The translations under genes and the position numbers were made by a program. A model generated the notes under the pieces. The model did no database searches and had not been told where the DNA came from. It saw only the letters and a list, made by a program, of their open reading frames with translations. This document shows positions 53,584 to 64,000 of a DNA stretch of 64,000 nucleotides, piece after piece. This DNA is from CAWKOH01 sp963851245 (GTDB taxonomy: Bacteria; Actinomycetota; Acidimicrobiia; Acidimicrobiales; Palsa-688): NCBI GenBank assembly GCA_963851245.1, contig CAWKOH010000002.1, positions 1 to 64,000 on the forward strand. Direction: 5' to 3'. How positions within the stretch are numbered: position 1 is the first letter of the stretch; each line of letters begins with the position of its first letter.

Positions 53584-55365
53584 GTGAGCGTGCAACAGGT
53601 CTGGCCCCGGCCCATTCCGAACGTCGGCGACCAGACGAGCGCCGCTGACCGGGCTGCTGACCCTCGCGGGTGGGCCTTCAGCGACGCGGATCGAGCCGCG
53701 CTGCGGCGGATCATGGGCTCCCGGCGCGACATTCGCCGCTTCCGTTCCGATCCGGTTCCGGAGGAGACGGTCCACAGGATCGTGGCGGCCGCCCACCAGG
53801 CGCCCTCGGTCGGCCACTCGCAGCCATGGCGGTTCGTGGTCGTGCAGGACCCGGACACGCGCGCCCGAGCGGCGGTCTTCGCCGACCGGGCCCGGATGGC
53901 GCAAGCGACGCGGATGGATCCCGACGCCGCCCGCCACCTCCTCGACCTCGATCTGGAGGGGATCCGGGAAGCACCCTTGGGCCTCGTCGTCTGCTGTGAT
54001 CGCCGGGCCGCGCCAGAGGGCGTTCTGGGCCGGGCCACCTTTAAGGACGCCGACATGTGGTCGTGCGCCTGCGCCATCGAGAACCTGTGGCTGGCGGCCC
54101 GGGCGGAAGGCCTGGGCGTGGGTTGGGTCACGCTCTTCAAGCCTGACGAACTGGCCGATCTGGTGCGCGCCCCGGAGGGGGTGGCCACGCTCGGGTGGCT
54201 GTGCCTGGGCTGGCCCGACGAGCGTCCGCCCGACCCCGGTCTGGAGCGGAGAGGGTGGTCGGAGCGGCTCCCGGTAGACGAACTTCTAATCTGGGAAAGG
54301 TGGCCCGGCGCGGCCGGCGGCCCTGTTCCGGTCCCGCCCGTGTCGCGGTTGGCCATGCCGGCCCAGGATGCCGTGGTTGCTGCCCATGACACCGGCGACC
54401 GCACCCTGACCCCGCCCGGATCGCTCGGCGTCCTCGACCGGGGCGTGGACAAGGTGCTCGCTCTCGGCGGCTCGTCGCGCCCCCTCACGGGGGACGGCGG
54501 AACGCTGGTCCTGGCGGCCTCCGATCACCCCGTCGCCGGCCTCGGCGTGTCCGCCTATCCGCAGAGCGTCACGAGGGACGTCGCCAACGCCGCCCTCGCC
54601 GGCGTCTCGGTTGGAGCCCTGGCCGCCTCCGACGCCGGGCTCGAGCTGATCGTCGTGGATGCGGGCGTCGAGGGACCCCCGGTCGAGGGAGCCCGCTCGC
54701 TTCGTCCCACCTCCCCCCGGGGCGATCTGGTTTCCGCCGACGGTCTGTCTCGCCGGGACGCCGAGGGCCTGGTTGCCGCCGGGTCCAGCCTCGCCCTCGA
54801 CCTGGTCACGTCCAGGCCCGGCCTGATCGCCGTGGGAGAGGTGGGAGTCGGCAACACGACTGTGGCCGCCGCGCTCGCCTCGGCGCTACTCGACATCGAC
54901 CCCCGGCGCCTGGTGGGGCTCGGGGCGGGCTCGGATTCCGCCATCGTGACCGCCAAGCGTCGGGTCGTGGAAGCCGCCGCAGATCGCGTCCGGGGACGGC
55001 CCGGGATCAGGCGCCGCCCGCTGCGCCTGCTCGGCGCACTCGGGGGCGGGGAGTTCGCCGTGCTGGCCGGGCTCATCCTCGGGGCCGCCTCCGAAGGAGC
55101 CATTGTGGTGCTCGACGGCATGGCTACCTCGGTCGCCGCCCTGGTCGCGGTAGAGATCGAACCGGCCGTCACCGCCCACCTGATAGCCGGGCAGCGCAGC
55201 CGGGAGGCCGGGCACCAACTTGTTCTCGATGCCCTGGGCCTCGAGCCCTTGCTGGATCTACGTATCCGCGCCGGCGAGGGGGCGGGGGCAGCGATGGCGG
55301 CCCGGTTGTTGAGGACCGGACTGCGTATCCGGGTCGAGTCGGCCCGCACCACCGCCGGCGTGTAG
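53584..55365 (+). CDS. BluB-CobT fusion: DMB synthase / DMB phosphoribosyltransferase
   Basis: A 593-residue protein with two whole enzymes of the B12 lower-ligand pathway. Residues about 30-230 are BluB (5,6-dimethylbenzimidazole synthase), with MGSRRDIRRFRSDPVPEE and the flavin-binding QAPSVGHSQPWRFVVV, plus FKDADMWSCACAIENLW and GLGVGWVTLF. Residues about 255-593 are CobT (nicotinate-nucleotide:DMB phosphoribosyltransferase), with PPGSLGVLDRG, GVSAYPQSVTRDV, VGEVGVGNTTVAAAL, and the terminal LRAGEG-type segment (RIRAGEGAGAAMA) that carries the catalytic Glu. A Pro-rich linker joins them. The GTG at 53584 is preferred, with 53590 as the alternative. Confidence 0.92.
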   Translation: MSVQQVWPRPIPNVGDQTSAADRAADPRGWAFSDADRAALRRIMGSRRDIRRFRSDPVPEETVHRIVAAAHQAPSVGHSQPWRFVVVQDPDTRARAAVFADRARMAQATRMDPDAARHLLDLDLEGIREAPLGLVVCCDRRAAPEGVLGRATFKDADMWSCACAIENLWLAARAEGLGVGWVTLFKPDELADLVRAPEGVATLGWLCLGWPDERPPDPGLERRGWSERLPVDELLIWERWPGAAGGPVPVPPVSRLAMPAQDAVVAAHDTGDRTLTPPGSLGVLDRGVDKVLALGGSSRPLTGDGGTLVLAASDHPVAGLGVSAYPQSVTRDVANAALAGVSVGALAASDAGLELIVVDAGVEGPPVEGARSLRPTSPRGDLVSADGLSRRDAEGLVAAGSSLALDLVTSRPGLIAVGEVGVGNTTVAAALASALLDIDPRRLVGLGAGSDSAIVTAKRRVVEAAADRVRGRPGIRRRPLRLLGALGGGEFAVLAGLILGAASEGAIVVLDGMATSVAALVAVEIEPAVTAHLIAGQRSREAGHQLVLDALGLEPLLDLRIRAGEGAGAAMAARLLRTGLRIRVESARTTAGV

Positions 55366-55402
55366 GAGCGCAGACCGCCGGAGGGCGGCGGCCGGCCATT
55401 TT

Positions 55403-56392
55403 TCACCCTGGATCCGATTCATGGCCGGGGGGTCGGAGGCCGAAGTAGGCATCGGCGGCCTGCTGCTGGCCGGTCACGACCTTGTGGATCTCGGTGCATA
55501 TGGGCAGGTCCACGCCGTACCGCTCGGCCAGCGACAAGGCGGTCTGGGCGGTGCCCACCCCTTCGGCCACCATGTGCATGTCGGCCAGGATCTCCTCCAG
55601 GGGCTTGCCCCGGCCCAGCAGCTCCCCGACGGTCCGGTTCCGGCTGTACGGACTCATACAAGTCGCCACCAGGTCGCCCATGCCGGCCAGACCAGACAGA
55701 GTCTGGATCTCTCCGCCCATGGCCACGCCCAGGCGGGCCAGCTCGGCCAGTCCCCGAGTCATGACGGCGGCCCGGGTGTTGTCCCCGACCCCCAACCCTT
55801 CGCCGATTCCCGCCGCGATGGCGATCACATTCTTGAGCGCACCGCCGATCTCGCAGCCGATCACGTCGTGGTTGCGGTAGACGCGGAACAGGCGGTGGCG
55901 CAGGACTCTCTGCAGGGCGGCGGCCACTCCGAGATCCTCGGTGGCGATCACGCTGGCCGCGGCCTGACCGGCCATGATCTCCCGGGCCAGGTTCGGTCCG
56001 GTCAGCGAGGCGGCCGGGTGGCCCGGCAGGAGCTCTTCGATGATCTGCGTCATGCGCAGGAGCGTGCCCACCTCGAGGCCCTTGGTCAGGCTGACGACCG
56101 GTATCCAGGGCCGGATCGACTTGCGGGCGTCCTCCAGCGTGGCGCGGAACGCCTTCGACGGGACCCCGACGATGAGGACGTCGGCGTGGCGCACGGCCTC
56201 CTCCATGTCCGCCGTCGCCCGAAGCCTGGGGGGGAGAGCGGCACCGGGGAGGTAGGCGGCGTTGGTGTGAGAGTCGTTTATCTCCGCGGCCACCTCGGCG
56301 TTCCGGGCCCAGAGGATGGTCGGGTTGAGCGAAGTGGTGAGGCTGGCCACCGTCGTCCCCCAGGACCCGCCCCCGAGAACTGTGACGTGCAT
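55403..56392 (-). CDS. gpsA: glycerol-3-phosphate dehydrogenase [NAD(P)+]
   Basis: A 329-residue GpsA. The Rossmann motif is VTVLGGGSWGTTVASL, then IVGVPSKAFRATL, VSLTKGLE, and the catalytic-core LTGPNLAREIMAGQAA and GCEIGGALKNVIAIAAG (Lys). It makes sn-glycerol-3-phosphate for phospholipids from dihydroxyacetone phosphate. The ATG at 56392 follows a GGGGGGAGG run. It converges with the BluB-CobT gene, and an iterated repeat lies upstream. Confidence 0.93.
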   Translation of the reverse strand: MHVTVLGGGSWGTTVASLTTSLNPTILWARNAEVAAEINDSHTNAAYLPGAALPPRLRATADMEEAVRHADVLIVGVPSKAFRATLEDARKSIRPWIPVVSLTKGLEVGTLLRMTQIIEELLPGHPAASLTGPNLAREIMAGQAAASVIATEDLGVAAALQRVLRHRLFRVYRNHDVIGCEIGGALKNVIAIAAGIGEGLGVGDNTRAAVMTRGLAELARLGVAMGGEIQTLSGLAGMGDLVATCMSPYSRNRTVGELLGRGKPLEEILADMHMVAEGVGTAQTALSLAERYGVDLPICTEIHKVVTGQQQAADAYFGLRPPGHESDPG

Positions 56393-56447
56393 GCCCTTTC
56401 CTCCCCCCGGCCTCTGGGCTCTCACATTGTCATTAGTTAGGCACATT

Positions 56448-56500
56448 GCCATACGGCACATGCCATACGGCACATGCCATACGGCACATTGTCGTATGGC
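56448..56500. repeat. three 14-bp direct repeats plus inverted copy
   Basis: GCCATACGGCACAT occurs three times without gaps (56448-56461, 56462-56475, 56476-56489). It is followed by CGTATGGC (56493-56500), the reverse complement of the repeat's first eight bases. The array lies 56 bases upstream of gpsA and about 260 before the sigma gene. It is exact, AT-richer than its surroundings, and looks like a protein-binding iteron array. Confidence 0.75.
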
Positions 56501-56759
56501 GAAGACCCACGCCCGGGCCACAATCCGATTCGGGCCGAGTGGGGTGGGACGCGTAGCCGGTTGGGGCGCACCGCGGGCCTTCTCCCGACGGGCAGGCCAG
56601 GAGGCCGGCGCCGTTGGTCCGGGTCAAAGACACCCACCGCAGGTAGTACTGGATCGGGCCGTCGGCCGGGATAAGGAGATCGCCGGATGGCGCCGGCGCC
56701 GGGTCCGAACGGATTAATGAGTTCGGGGGCGGTCACAGGGTCGGGGTAGGGTGACGGTT

Positions 56760-57341
56760 ATGGCCGACCAGGCCCAATTCGCGGACCTCGCAATGGAGTA
56801 CATGGGATCCCTGTACAGCGCGGCCCTGCGCATGACGAGGAACCCCTCCGACGCCGAGGACCTGGTCCAGGAGACCTACCTGAAGGCTTACCGAGCCTTC
56901 GGTTCCTTCAAGGAGGGGACCAACCTCAAGGCCTGGCTCTACCGGATCCTCACCAACACGTTCATCAACTCCTACCGCGCCCGCCGGCGCCGTCCCGAGC
57001 AGACCGAGCTGGACGAAGTGGAGGACTTGTACCTCTACCGCCGACTCGGGGGGCTGGAGGCTGTGAGCGCCGGTAGGAGCGCCGAGGAGGAGGTGCTGGA
57101 GCACTTCACCGAGAGCGAGGTCAAGGAAGCGGTCGAGGCCCTCCCCGAGCAGTTCCGGCTGGCGGTGCTGCTGGCCGACGTCGAGGGATTCTCCTACAAG
57201 GAGATCGCCGAAATTCTCGACATTCCCATAGGAACTGTGATGAGTCGCCTGCATCGCGGAAGAAGAGCGCTGCAGAAAGCGTTGCACGACTTTGGAACGG
57301 AGCGTGGTCTGGTCGGCACGGTCGGCGAGACCCCTAGCTAG
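56760..57341 (+). CDS. SigR/SigH-type ECF sigma factor
   Basis: A 193-residue group-4 sigma factor close to actinobacterial SigR/SigH. Region 2 reads YSAALRMTRNPSDAEDLVQETYLKAYRAF and TNLKAWLYRILTNTFINSYR. Region 4 reads LPEQFRLAVLLADVEGFSYKEIAEIL, then IGTVMSRLHRGRRAL. It is followed closely by its anti-sigma factor. The ATG at 56760 is preferred over a GTG at 56751. Relatives direct the disulfide and heat stress responses. Confidence 0.92.
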   Translation: MADQAQFADLAMEYMGSLYSAALRMTRNPSDAEDLVQETYLKAYRAFGSFKEGTNLKAWLYRILTNTFINSYRARRRRPEQTELDEVEDLYLYRRLGGLEAVSAGRSAEEEVLEHFTESEVKEAVEALPEQFRLAVLLADVEGFSYKEIAEILDIPIGTVMSRLHRGRRALQKALHDFGTERGLVGTVGETPS

Positions 57342-57360
57342 AGCATCTAGAGCATTCAGC

Positions 57361-57654
57361 ATGGGAAAAGCCGAGCAATACAACGTGAACGATCTGATGG
57401 GTGGTGGGGAGTGCGAGGAAGCTCTGCGCACTCTGTACAGCTACCTGGACGGAGAGCTCACGTCGGAGAAACGAACGGTCATCCAGCACCACCTCAGCGA
57501 GTGCTCGCCTTGTCTTCAGGCGTTCGACTTCGAGGCCGAGCTGAAGACCGTGGTAGCCCGCTCTTGCCGTGATCAGGTGCCCGAGAGCCTGCGGCAGCGG
57601 ATCGCCGACGCTCTGGCCAAGGCATCCGAGACAGCCGAAGGACCGTATAGATAG
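57361..57654 (+). CDS. RsrA-type zinc anti-sigma factor
   Basis: A 97-residue redox anti-sigma protein. A Cys in GGGECEEAL, the His/Cys/Cys set HHLSECSPCLQAF (HxxxCxxC), and the acidic FDFEAELKTVV match RsrA/RshA. In those proteins disulfide formation releases zinc and frees the sigma factor. It starts 20 bases after the sigma gene and would bind its product. The C-terminal end carries another Cys (ARSCRDQ), which could take part. Confidence 0.88.
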   Translation: MGKAEQYNVNDLMGGGECEEALRTLYSYLDGELTSEKRTVIQHHLSECSPCLQAFDFEAELKTVVARSCRDQVPESLRQRIADALAKASETAEGPYR

Positions 57655-57697
57655 GGCAAGGAACACAAACCGACCGGCCAGCGTTAAAGGGGAAGTA

Positions 57698-57886
57698 ATG
57701 AGCGAGCGATCTCTTGGAGGACATACCCTCAGCAGCAGCGAAAGGCCGTCCAGGTCGTTCAGCAAGGGCCGGACGTGCCGGGAGCCTGGCTGCAACACCA
57801 AGCTGTCCATCTACAACAACGGCAAGTTCTGCTATCTGCACGAGCCCATGGCGGTGCCCCGCACGCGGGGTCGCAAGATCGCCTGA
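57698..57886 (+). CDS. small zinc-ribbon-like protein, third gene of sigR-rsrA
   Basis: A 62-residue basic protein with a probable zinc site: CREPGC, then 13 residues, CYLH (Cys, Cys, Cys, His). The rest is Ser/Arg-rich. ATG 57698 follows AAAGGGGAAG. Similar short proteins follow sigma/anti-sigma pairs in actinobacteria. The function is unknown; a nucleic-acid-binding role is possible. Confidence 0.65.
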   Translation: MSERSLGGHTLSSSERPSRSFSKGRTCREPGCNTKLSIYNNGKFCYLHEPMAVPRTRGRKIA

Positions 57887-58281
57887 CGGGGGAGTAGCGA
57901 GTGGCCGCCGGCGGGGCGGCTGGCGGGAATTGGTATCTTGTGGGGCCGGCGGGTGGCGGGCGGTGGCTATCTGTTAGCGCAGGCGGCCGGTTGGTTGGGA
58001 CCGACCCGGATTCCAGAATCACGTGGTTCCCGGAACTCTTTCTGGGACGCGTCGAACCCGCCCGGTATAGAGCGTCCCAAAAGGCGATTTGGGACCCACC
58101 TTGCGGAGATGCCGCACCCCGCTTCGCGGCCCCACGCCCCACGGGCAACACTCGACGCGCACCCGCCGGCGCCGGCTCGGCCCGCTGGCCGCACGACCCA
58201 CCACGCCACACACGACCCGGCCCCCCCGCTGCCGCCGACCGGACCCACGCGCCCAGTGGGTACGATGCGGCATGATCGGGC
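57887..58281. other. intergenic, no gene recognised
   Basis: About 395 bases before the DUF2342 protease gene. The first 100 bases are G-rich, and the second half is a C-rich run (58090-58260). Long open frames exist on both strands because of the composition, but none has homology I recognise. A promoter for the downstream operon should lie near 58200-58280. Confidence 0.35.
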
Positions 58282-59379
58282 GTGAAGAGCATGGCTGACG
58301 TCATCTCGTGGGACAAGGCGACCCAGGTGGCGGCCCGGATCGCTCGCCACCAAGAAGCCTTCACCGACTACGAGCGCAACTCCCTCGAGACTGACTTCGC
58401 CGAGCTGACCCCTCTGGCGGAGGAGCTGGTGGAGGCCGAGACCGGGCTGCGCTCACTGGCCGGCCCGGCCCGGGCCCGGGTCACCGACCGCACCGAGTGG
58501 GTCGGCGCCAACGTGGCGTCGTTCCAGCGGCTGCTGCGCCCGGTGATCGACAAGTTGGGGGCCCGGATGGAGGGATCCGGGCACTGGAGCCCGGTGCCGG
58601 CTCGCGTCTCCCAGAACCTGGCCGGCACCGAGATGGGCCTCCTTCTGGGTTGGATGTCGACCCGGGTGCTGGGCCAGTACGACCAGCTGATCATCGAGGA
58701 TGAGAACCCCGACGACCAGGACATCGTGTACTACGTGGGCCCCAACATCCTGGCCATCGAGCGCAAGCACGGCTTCGATCCCCGGGAGTTCCGGCTCTGG
58801 CTGGCCCTGCACGAGGTGACCCACCGGGCCCAGTTCACCGGGGTGCCCTGGATGCGGGGTCACTTCCTCTCCCTGGTGGAGCGGACCATGGACGGGTTCG
58901 ACCCGGATCCCAAGCAGCTGCTCAAGGCGCTACAGCGTTCGGCCGAGAGCATCCGCTCCGGGCAGAACCCGCTCGAGGAGGGGGGCATCATCACCCTCCT
59001 CGCCGGCCCCGAGCAGTACCAGGCCATCCAGGAGATCGGTGGGATGATGAGCCTCCTCGAGGGTCACGGGGACATCACCATGGATCGGGCCGGGGCCGAG
59101 CGCATCCCCAGCGCGGCCCGATTCAGCGAGGTTCTGCGCCAGCGCCGCCGGCAGCACGGCCTGGCCAAGCTTGTCAGCATGCTGATCGGCCTCGACGCCA
59201 AGCTCCGTCAGTACGAGCAGGGTGAAAGGTTCATCGAAAGGGTGGAGCAGGCGGGCGGCCCCGGTCTGTTGGCCCGGGTGTGGGAGAGCCCATCCTGGCT
59301 GCCGAGCTGGTCCGAGATCCGCGACCCGGACCGGTGGGTCAACCGGGCGGCTTTCACTCCTCCTGCTGTCTCGGGCTGA
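58282..59379 (+). CDS. DUF2342/zinc-dependent metalloprotease (F420-associated)
   Basis: A 365-residue protein of the family often annotated as coenzyme F420 biosynthesis-associated or zinc metalloprotease. The key motif is LALHEVTHRAQF (HExxH) near residue 178, with the third ligand Glu in the region MMSLLEGHGDITMD. The start is the GTG at 58282 or the ATG at 58291, both plausible. Its stop overlaps the tilS start (TGATG), so they are coupled. The protease role is inferred from the HExxH. Confidence 0.85.
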   Translation: MKSMADVISWDKATQVAARIARHQEAFTDYERNSLETDFAELTPLAEELVEAETGLRSLAGPARARVTDRTEWVGANVASFQRLLRPVIDKLGARMEGSGHWSPVPARVSQNLAGTEMGLLLGWMSTRVLGQYDQLIIEDENPDDQDIVYYVGPNILAIERKHGFDPREFRLWLALHEVTHRAQFTGVPWMRGHFLSLVERTMDGFDPDPKQLLKALQRSAESIRSGQNPLEEGGIITLLAGPEQYQAIQEIGGMMSLLEGHGDITMDRAGAERIPSAARFSEVLRQRRRQHGLAKLVSMLIGLDAKLRQYEQGERFIERVEQAGGPGLLARVWESPSWLPSWSEIRDPDRWVNRAAFTPPAVSG

Positions 59380-60296
59380 TGGAGAGCGGCGAGCTGGCCG
59401 GCGAGCTGCTCACCCGTTGCCATTTCCCCGCCGGCGACGAGCCCGTCTCCATGGCGGTCTCCGGCGGAGCCGATTCCCTGGCCCTGGTCGTCCTGGCCCG
59501 CACCGCGGGTCTAGAAGGCACCGTCATCCACGTCGACCACGGGTTGCGGGACGGCTCGGCGGCCGAGGCCGAGGTCGTGGCCGCGGCCGCCAGGAGTTTC
59601 GCTTTCCGTTTTGAGGCCCGGTCCGTGGAGGTGGCACCGGGCCCCGATCTGGAAGCCCGGGCCCGGCTGGCCCGCTATGCGGTCTTACCCGGCGGGGTAC
59701 TTACCGGCCACACCATGGACGATCAGGCCGAGACCATCCTGCTGAACGCCTTGCGGGGTGCCGGCCTCGACGGATTGGCGGGGATGCGGTCCGGCCCCGA
59801 CGGACGGGTCCGCCGTCCTCTGCTGGGCTTGCGGCGCCGCGAGACAGCCGCCCTCTGCCGGACCACCGGCCTGACGCCGGTGGTCGACCCCTCGAACGAG
59901 GACGGCCGCTTCCGGCGCAACCGGGTCCGCTCGGAGGTTTTGCCTCTCCTCTGCGACGTGGCCGGCCGCGATGTGGTCCCGATCCTCGCCCGGCAGGCGT
60001 CCCTGCTGGCCGACGACTCCGAGCTGCTGCAAGAGTTGGCCTCCGCCGTCGACCCGACCGACACCGGTGCTATCCGTCGCACTCCGGTCGCGCTGGCCCG
60101 GCGGGCCGTTCGAAGCTGGCTGCGGTCTGATGAGGCCTTCGGTGACACCGATGCCCACCCGCCCTCGTCGGAGGAGGTGGCCCGGGTTCTCGCGGTGGCG
60201 GAGGGTCGGGTCCGGGCCTGCGAGCTTGTTGGGGGTCGCCGGGTCCAGCGCCGAGCCGGCCGGCTGGAGGTAGTCCTGCAGACTTCGGCCCGGTAG
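59379..60296 (+). CDS. tilS: tRNA(Ile)-lysidine synthase
   Basis: A 305-residue TilS. The PP-loop VSGGADSLAL (about residue 28), the HVDHGLRDGS element, LTGHTMDDQAETILLNALRGAGLDGLAGM, and PVVDPSNEDGRFRRNRVR are the family signatures. It modifies the CAU-anticodon cytosine of tRNA-Ile so that AUA is read. It is shorter than the E. coli protein, lacking the full C-terminal domain, as is common in actinobacteria. The start overlaps the protease stop. Confidence 0.93.
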   Translation: MESGELAGELLTRCHFPAGDEPVSMAVSGGADSLALVVLARTAGLEGTVIHVDHGLRDGSAAEAEVVAAAARSFAFRFEARSVEVAPGPDLEARARLARYAVLPGGVLTGHTMDDQAETILLNALRGAGLDGLAGMRSGPDGRVRRPLLGLRRRETAALCRTTGLTPVVDPSNEDGRFRRNRVRSEVLPLLCDVAGRDVVPILARQASLLADDSELLQELASAVDPTDTGAIRRTPVALARRAVRSWLRSDEAFGDTDAHPPSSEEVARVLAVAEGRVRACELVGGRRVQRRAGRLEVVLQTSAR

Positions 60297-60308
60297 GGTC
60301 GGTCCGCC

Positions 60309-60913
60309 ATGATCGACCCCGATACGCCGGCCGTGGAGCTCACCGGGTTGATTGACCCCCACGTGGGCGAGATAGTCGTCTCCGAACACGACCTTCAGCG
60401 CCGGGTGCGGGAGCTGGGCGAGGACATAACCGCGGATTACGCCGACCGGCCTCCGCTTCTCGTCGGTGTGTTGAAGGGGGCCTGCTTCTTCCTGTCCGAC
60501 CTGGCTCGCTCCATTCGCCTGCCTGTGGAGCTGGACTTCATGGCCGTCTCCTCCTACGGGAGCGCCACCCGCACGAGCGGGGTCGTCCGCATAGTCAAGG
60601 ATCTTGATCTCGATCTCACCGGCCGGCACGTGCTGATCGTGGAGGACATCGTCGATTCCGGGTTGACCTTGTCCTACCTGCGCCGGAACCTGGCCGCCCG
60701 CCAGCCGTCCTCGCTGGAGGTGGTGGCCCTGTTGGTGAAGGACGGGCTTCAGTCCGTCCGCCTCGACCTGGCCTACGAGGGCTTCCGGATCCCACCCGAG
60801 TTCGTCGTCGGGTACGGCCTGGACGTGGCTGAGCGCTACCGGAATCTCCCGTTTATCGCCACTTACAAGGGGGAACCCGGCGAAACCGACCCGAGGACTA
60901 CCCTGGAAACCTC

Positions 60914-60917
<4 letters not shown>
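60309..60917 (+). CDS. hpt: hypoxanthine phosphoribosyltransferase
   Basis: A 202-residue purine-salvage enzyme. The PRPP-binding loop is LIVEDIVDSGLTLSYL (about residue 118), the flexible-loop region is VSSYGSATRTSGVVRI, and FRIPPEFVVGYGLDVAERYRNL is the C-terminal signature. It makes IMP and GMP from hypoxanthine and guanine. It lies 13 bases after tilS and overlaps ftsH by four bases (ATGA), as in many bacteria. Confidence 0.93.
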
Positions 60918-63250
<2,333 letters not shown>

Positions 63251-63280
63251 TGAAAACCCTGATCAACACGAAGGTCTGCT

Positions 63281-63895
63281 GTGAGCGCTGACGGACGACC
63301 CCGCCCCCTGGCCCCGGTGCGGCCGGACGACACCGAGGCCGAGGTCCAGTCGGGAGCAGCCATAGATTTGCCTCGAATCGAGCGCGCCGTGCGAGAGATA
63401 CTCGAGGCCATAGGAGAGGATCCAGATCGCGACGGACTCCTCGAGACGCCGAGGCGGGTGGCGCGCATGTACGAGGAGATCTTCTCCGGTCTCGGTGCCG
63501 ACCCGGGCGAGCACCTCTCGGTCGTCTTCGAGGCCGATCACGACGAGATGGTCATGGTCAAAGACATCCCGGTCTACAGCGTCTGCGAGCACCATCTGGT
63601 GCCGTGGTTCGGCCGGGCTCACGTGGCGTACATCCCCAACGACGACGGCCGGATCACCGGCCTCTCGAAGCTGGCCCGCCTCATCGACGGCTTTTCCAAG
63701 CGACCTCAGGTGCAGGAGAGGCTCACCACCCAGGTGGCGGACAGGATCGAGTCGGTCCTGGCTCCTCGAGGCGTCCTCGTGGTGGTTGAAGCCGAGCACC
63801 TGTGCATGTCGATGCGCGGCGTGCGCAAGCCCGGAACGACCACCGTCACGTCGGCGGTTCGGGGGTTGATGAGGGACAGCGTGGCGGCGCGGTAG
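63281..63895 (+). CDS. folE: GTP cyclohydrolase I
   Basis: A 204-residue FolE. It has the GLLETPRRVARMYEEIFSGL opening, the zinc site with CEHHLVPWFGRAHVAYIP and a later Cys in AEHLCMSMRGV, and the substrate loop KLARLIDGFSKRPQVQERLT. It converts GTP to dihydroneopterin triphosphate, the first step of folate synthesis. The GTG at 63281 follows ftsH by 30 bases. A folP start follows. Confidence 0.95.
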   Translation: MSADGRPRPLAPVRPDDTEAEVQSGAAIDLPRIERAVREILEAIGEDPDRDGLLETPRRVARMYEEIFSGLGADPGEHLSVVFEADHDEMVMVKDIPVYSVCEHHLVPWFGRAHVAYIPNDDGRITGLSKLARLIDGFSKRPQVQERLTTQVADRIESVLAPRGVLVVVEAEHLCMSMRGVRKPGTTTVTSAVRGLMRDSVAAR

Positions 63896-63916
63896 TGAAG
63901 CCATGAGCTTCATCCA

Positions 63917-63939
63917 CGGCCGCCGGTAAAGGGCGGCCG
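63917..63939. other. perfect hairpin between folE and folP
   Basis: The arms CGGCCGCC and GGCGGCCG pair exactly around a seven-base loop (GGTAAAG). It lies 21 bases after the folE stop, with no U-run, so it may be a weak attenuator or stabiliser rather than a terminator. Confidence 0.4.
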
Positions 63940-63978
63940 ACACGATCCCGGCCCAACCCATCGCTGTACTGTGACGCT

Positions 63979-64000
63979 GTGACTCAGGTGATGGGTGTGC
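63979..64000 (+). CDS. folP: start of dihydropteroate synthase, cut by window end
   Basis: The last 22 bases read GTG-start codons for V-T-Q-V-M-G-V, matching the conserved FolP opening before the NVTPDSFSDGG motif. Position directly after folE supports this. Only seven codons are visible, so the identification rests on the pattern and order. Confidence 0.55.

Noticed and set aside
57901..58364. Overlapping long ORFs on both strands before the DUF2342 protease.
   Set aside because: They arise from GC-rich composition and none has conserved-looking sequence or a ribosome site.

Overview
The window is a high-GC bacterial chromosome segment, most likely from an actinobacterium and possibly an Acidimicrobiia-type lineage. 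Support for this: a SigR/RsrA-like sigma/anti-sigma pair followed by a small zinc-binding protein, an F420-dependent (Ddn-type) oxidoreductase, a DUF2342 metalloprotease of the kind found beside F420 genes, GDT1, DUF4395 and DUF952 proteins, and a tilS-hpt-ftsH-folE-folP block. The genus cannot be fixed from the sequence alone. No tRNA, rRNA or CRISPR array was seen.

Layout. Positions 1-7.5 kb are a decayed accessory zone: a frameshifted IS1380-type transposase, a frameshifted alpha/beta hydrolase, an intact APH-type kinase, remains of a tandem integrase/Xre/zinc-ribbon module, a UbiB-type kinase with two frameshifts, and a Clp-N-like gene with one. From 7.8-17.5 kb come a sugar isomerase-like protein, an ECF sigma/anti-sigma/small-protein operon, a CPA2 antiporter, a corA relic, a deletion scar joining a sulfatase and an Stf0 sulfotransferase, and a TetR gene divergent from a frameshifted epimerase. 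From 17.7-47.5 kb nearly all genes are intact: a large LPSTG surface protein, PPK2, a MetE-like protein, epimerase, a DUF885 peptidase, MarR with a fused double ABC exporter, GDT1, UbiE-like with a UbiA-like membrane protein, HtrA protease, a Ddn/LMW-PTP/fructosamine-kinase group, SDR, enoyl-CoA hydratase, amidase, NUDIX and ALDH.

A second decayed zone lies at 47.5-52.6 kb: a CoA-transferase tail, an epoxide hydrolase with many frameshifts, an IS1634-type element bounded by matching terminal inverted repeats, and a frameshifted MFS transporter. From 52.7 kb to the end the genes are intact and mostly housekeeping: GDPD, a BluB-CobT fusion (synthesis and activation of the B12 lower ligand), gpsA, sigR/rsrA, the DUF2342 protease, tilS, hpt, ftsH, folE and the first codons of folP.

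The most notable observations are the BluB-CobT fusion, the reciprocal 5' deletion scar of a sulfatase/sulfotransferase pair, the three-gene ECF operon with an uncharacterised third member, the 14-bp iterated repeat between gpsA and sigR, the perfect TetR palindrome, and the sharply uneven distribution of frameshifts.
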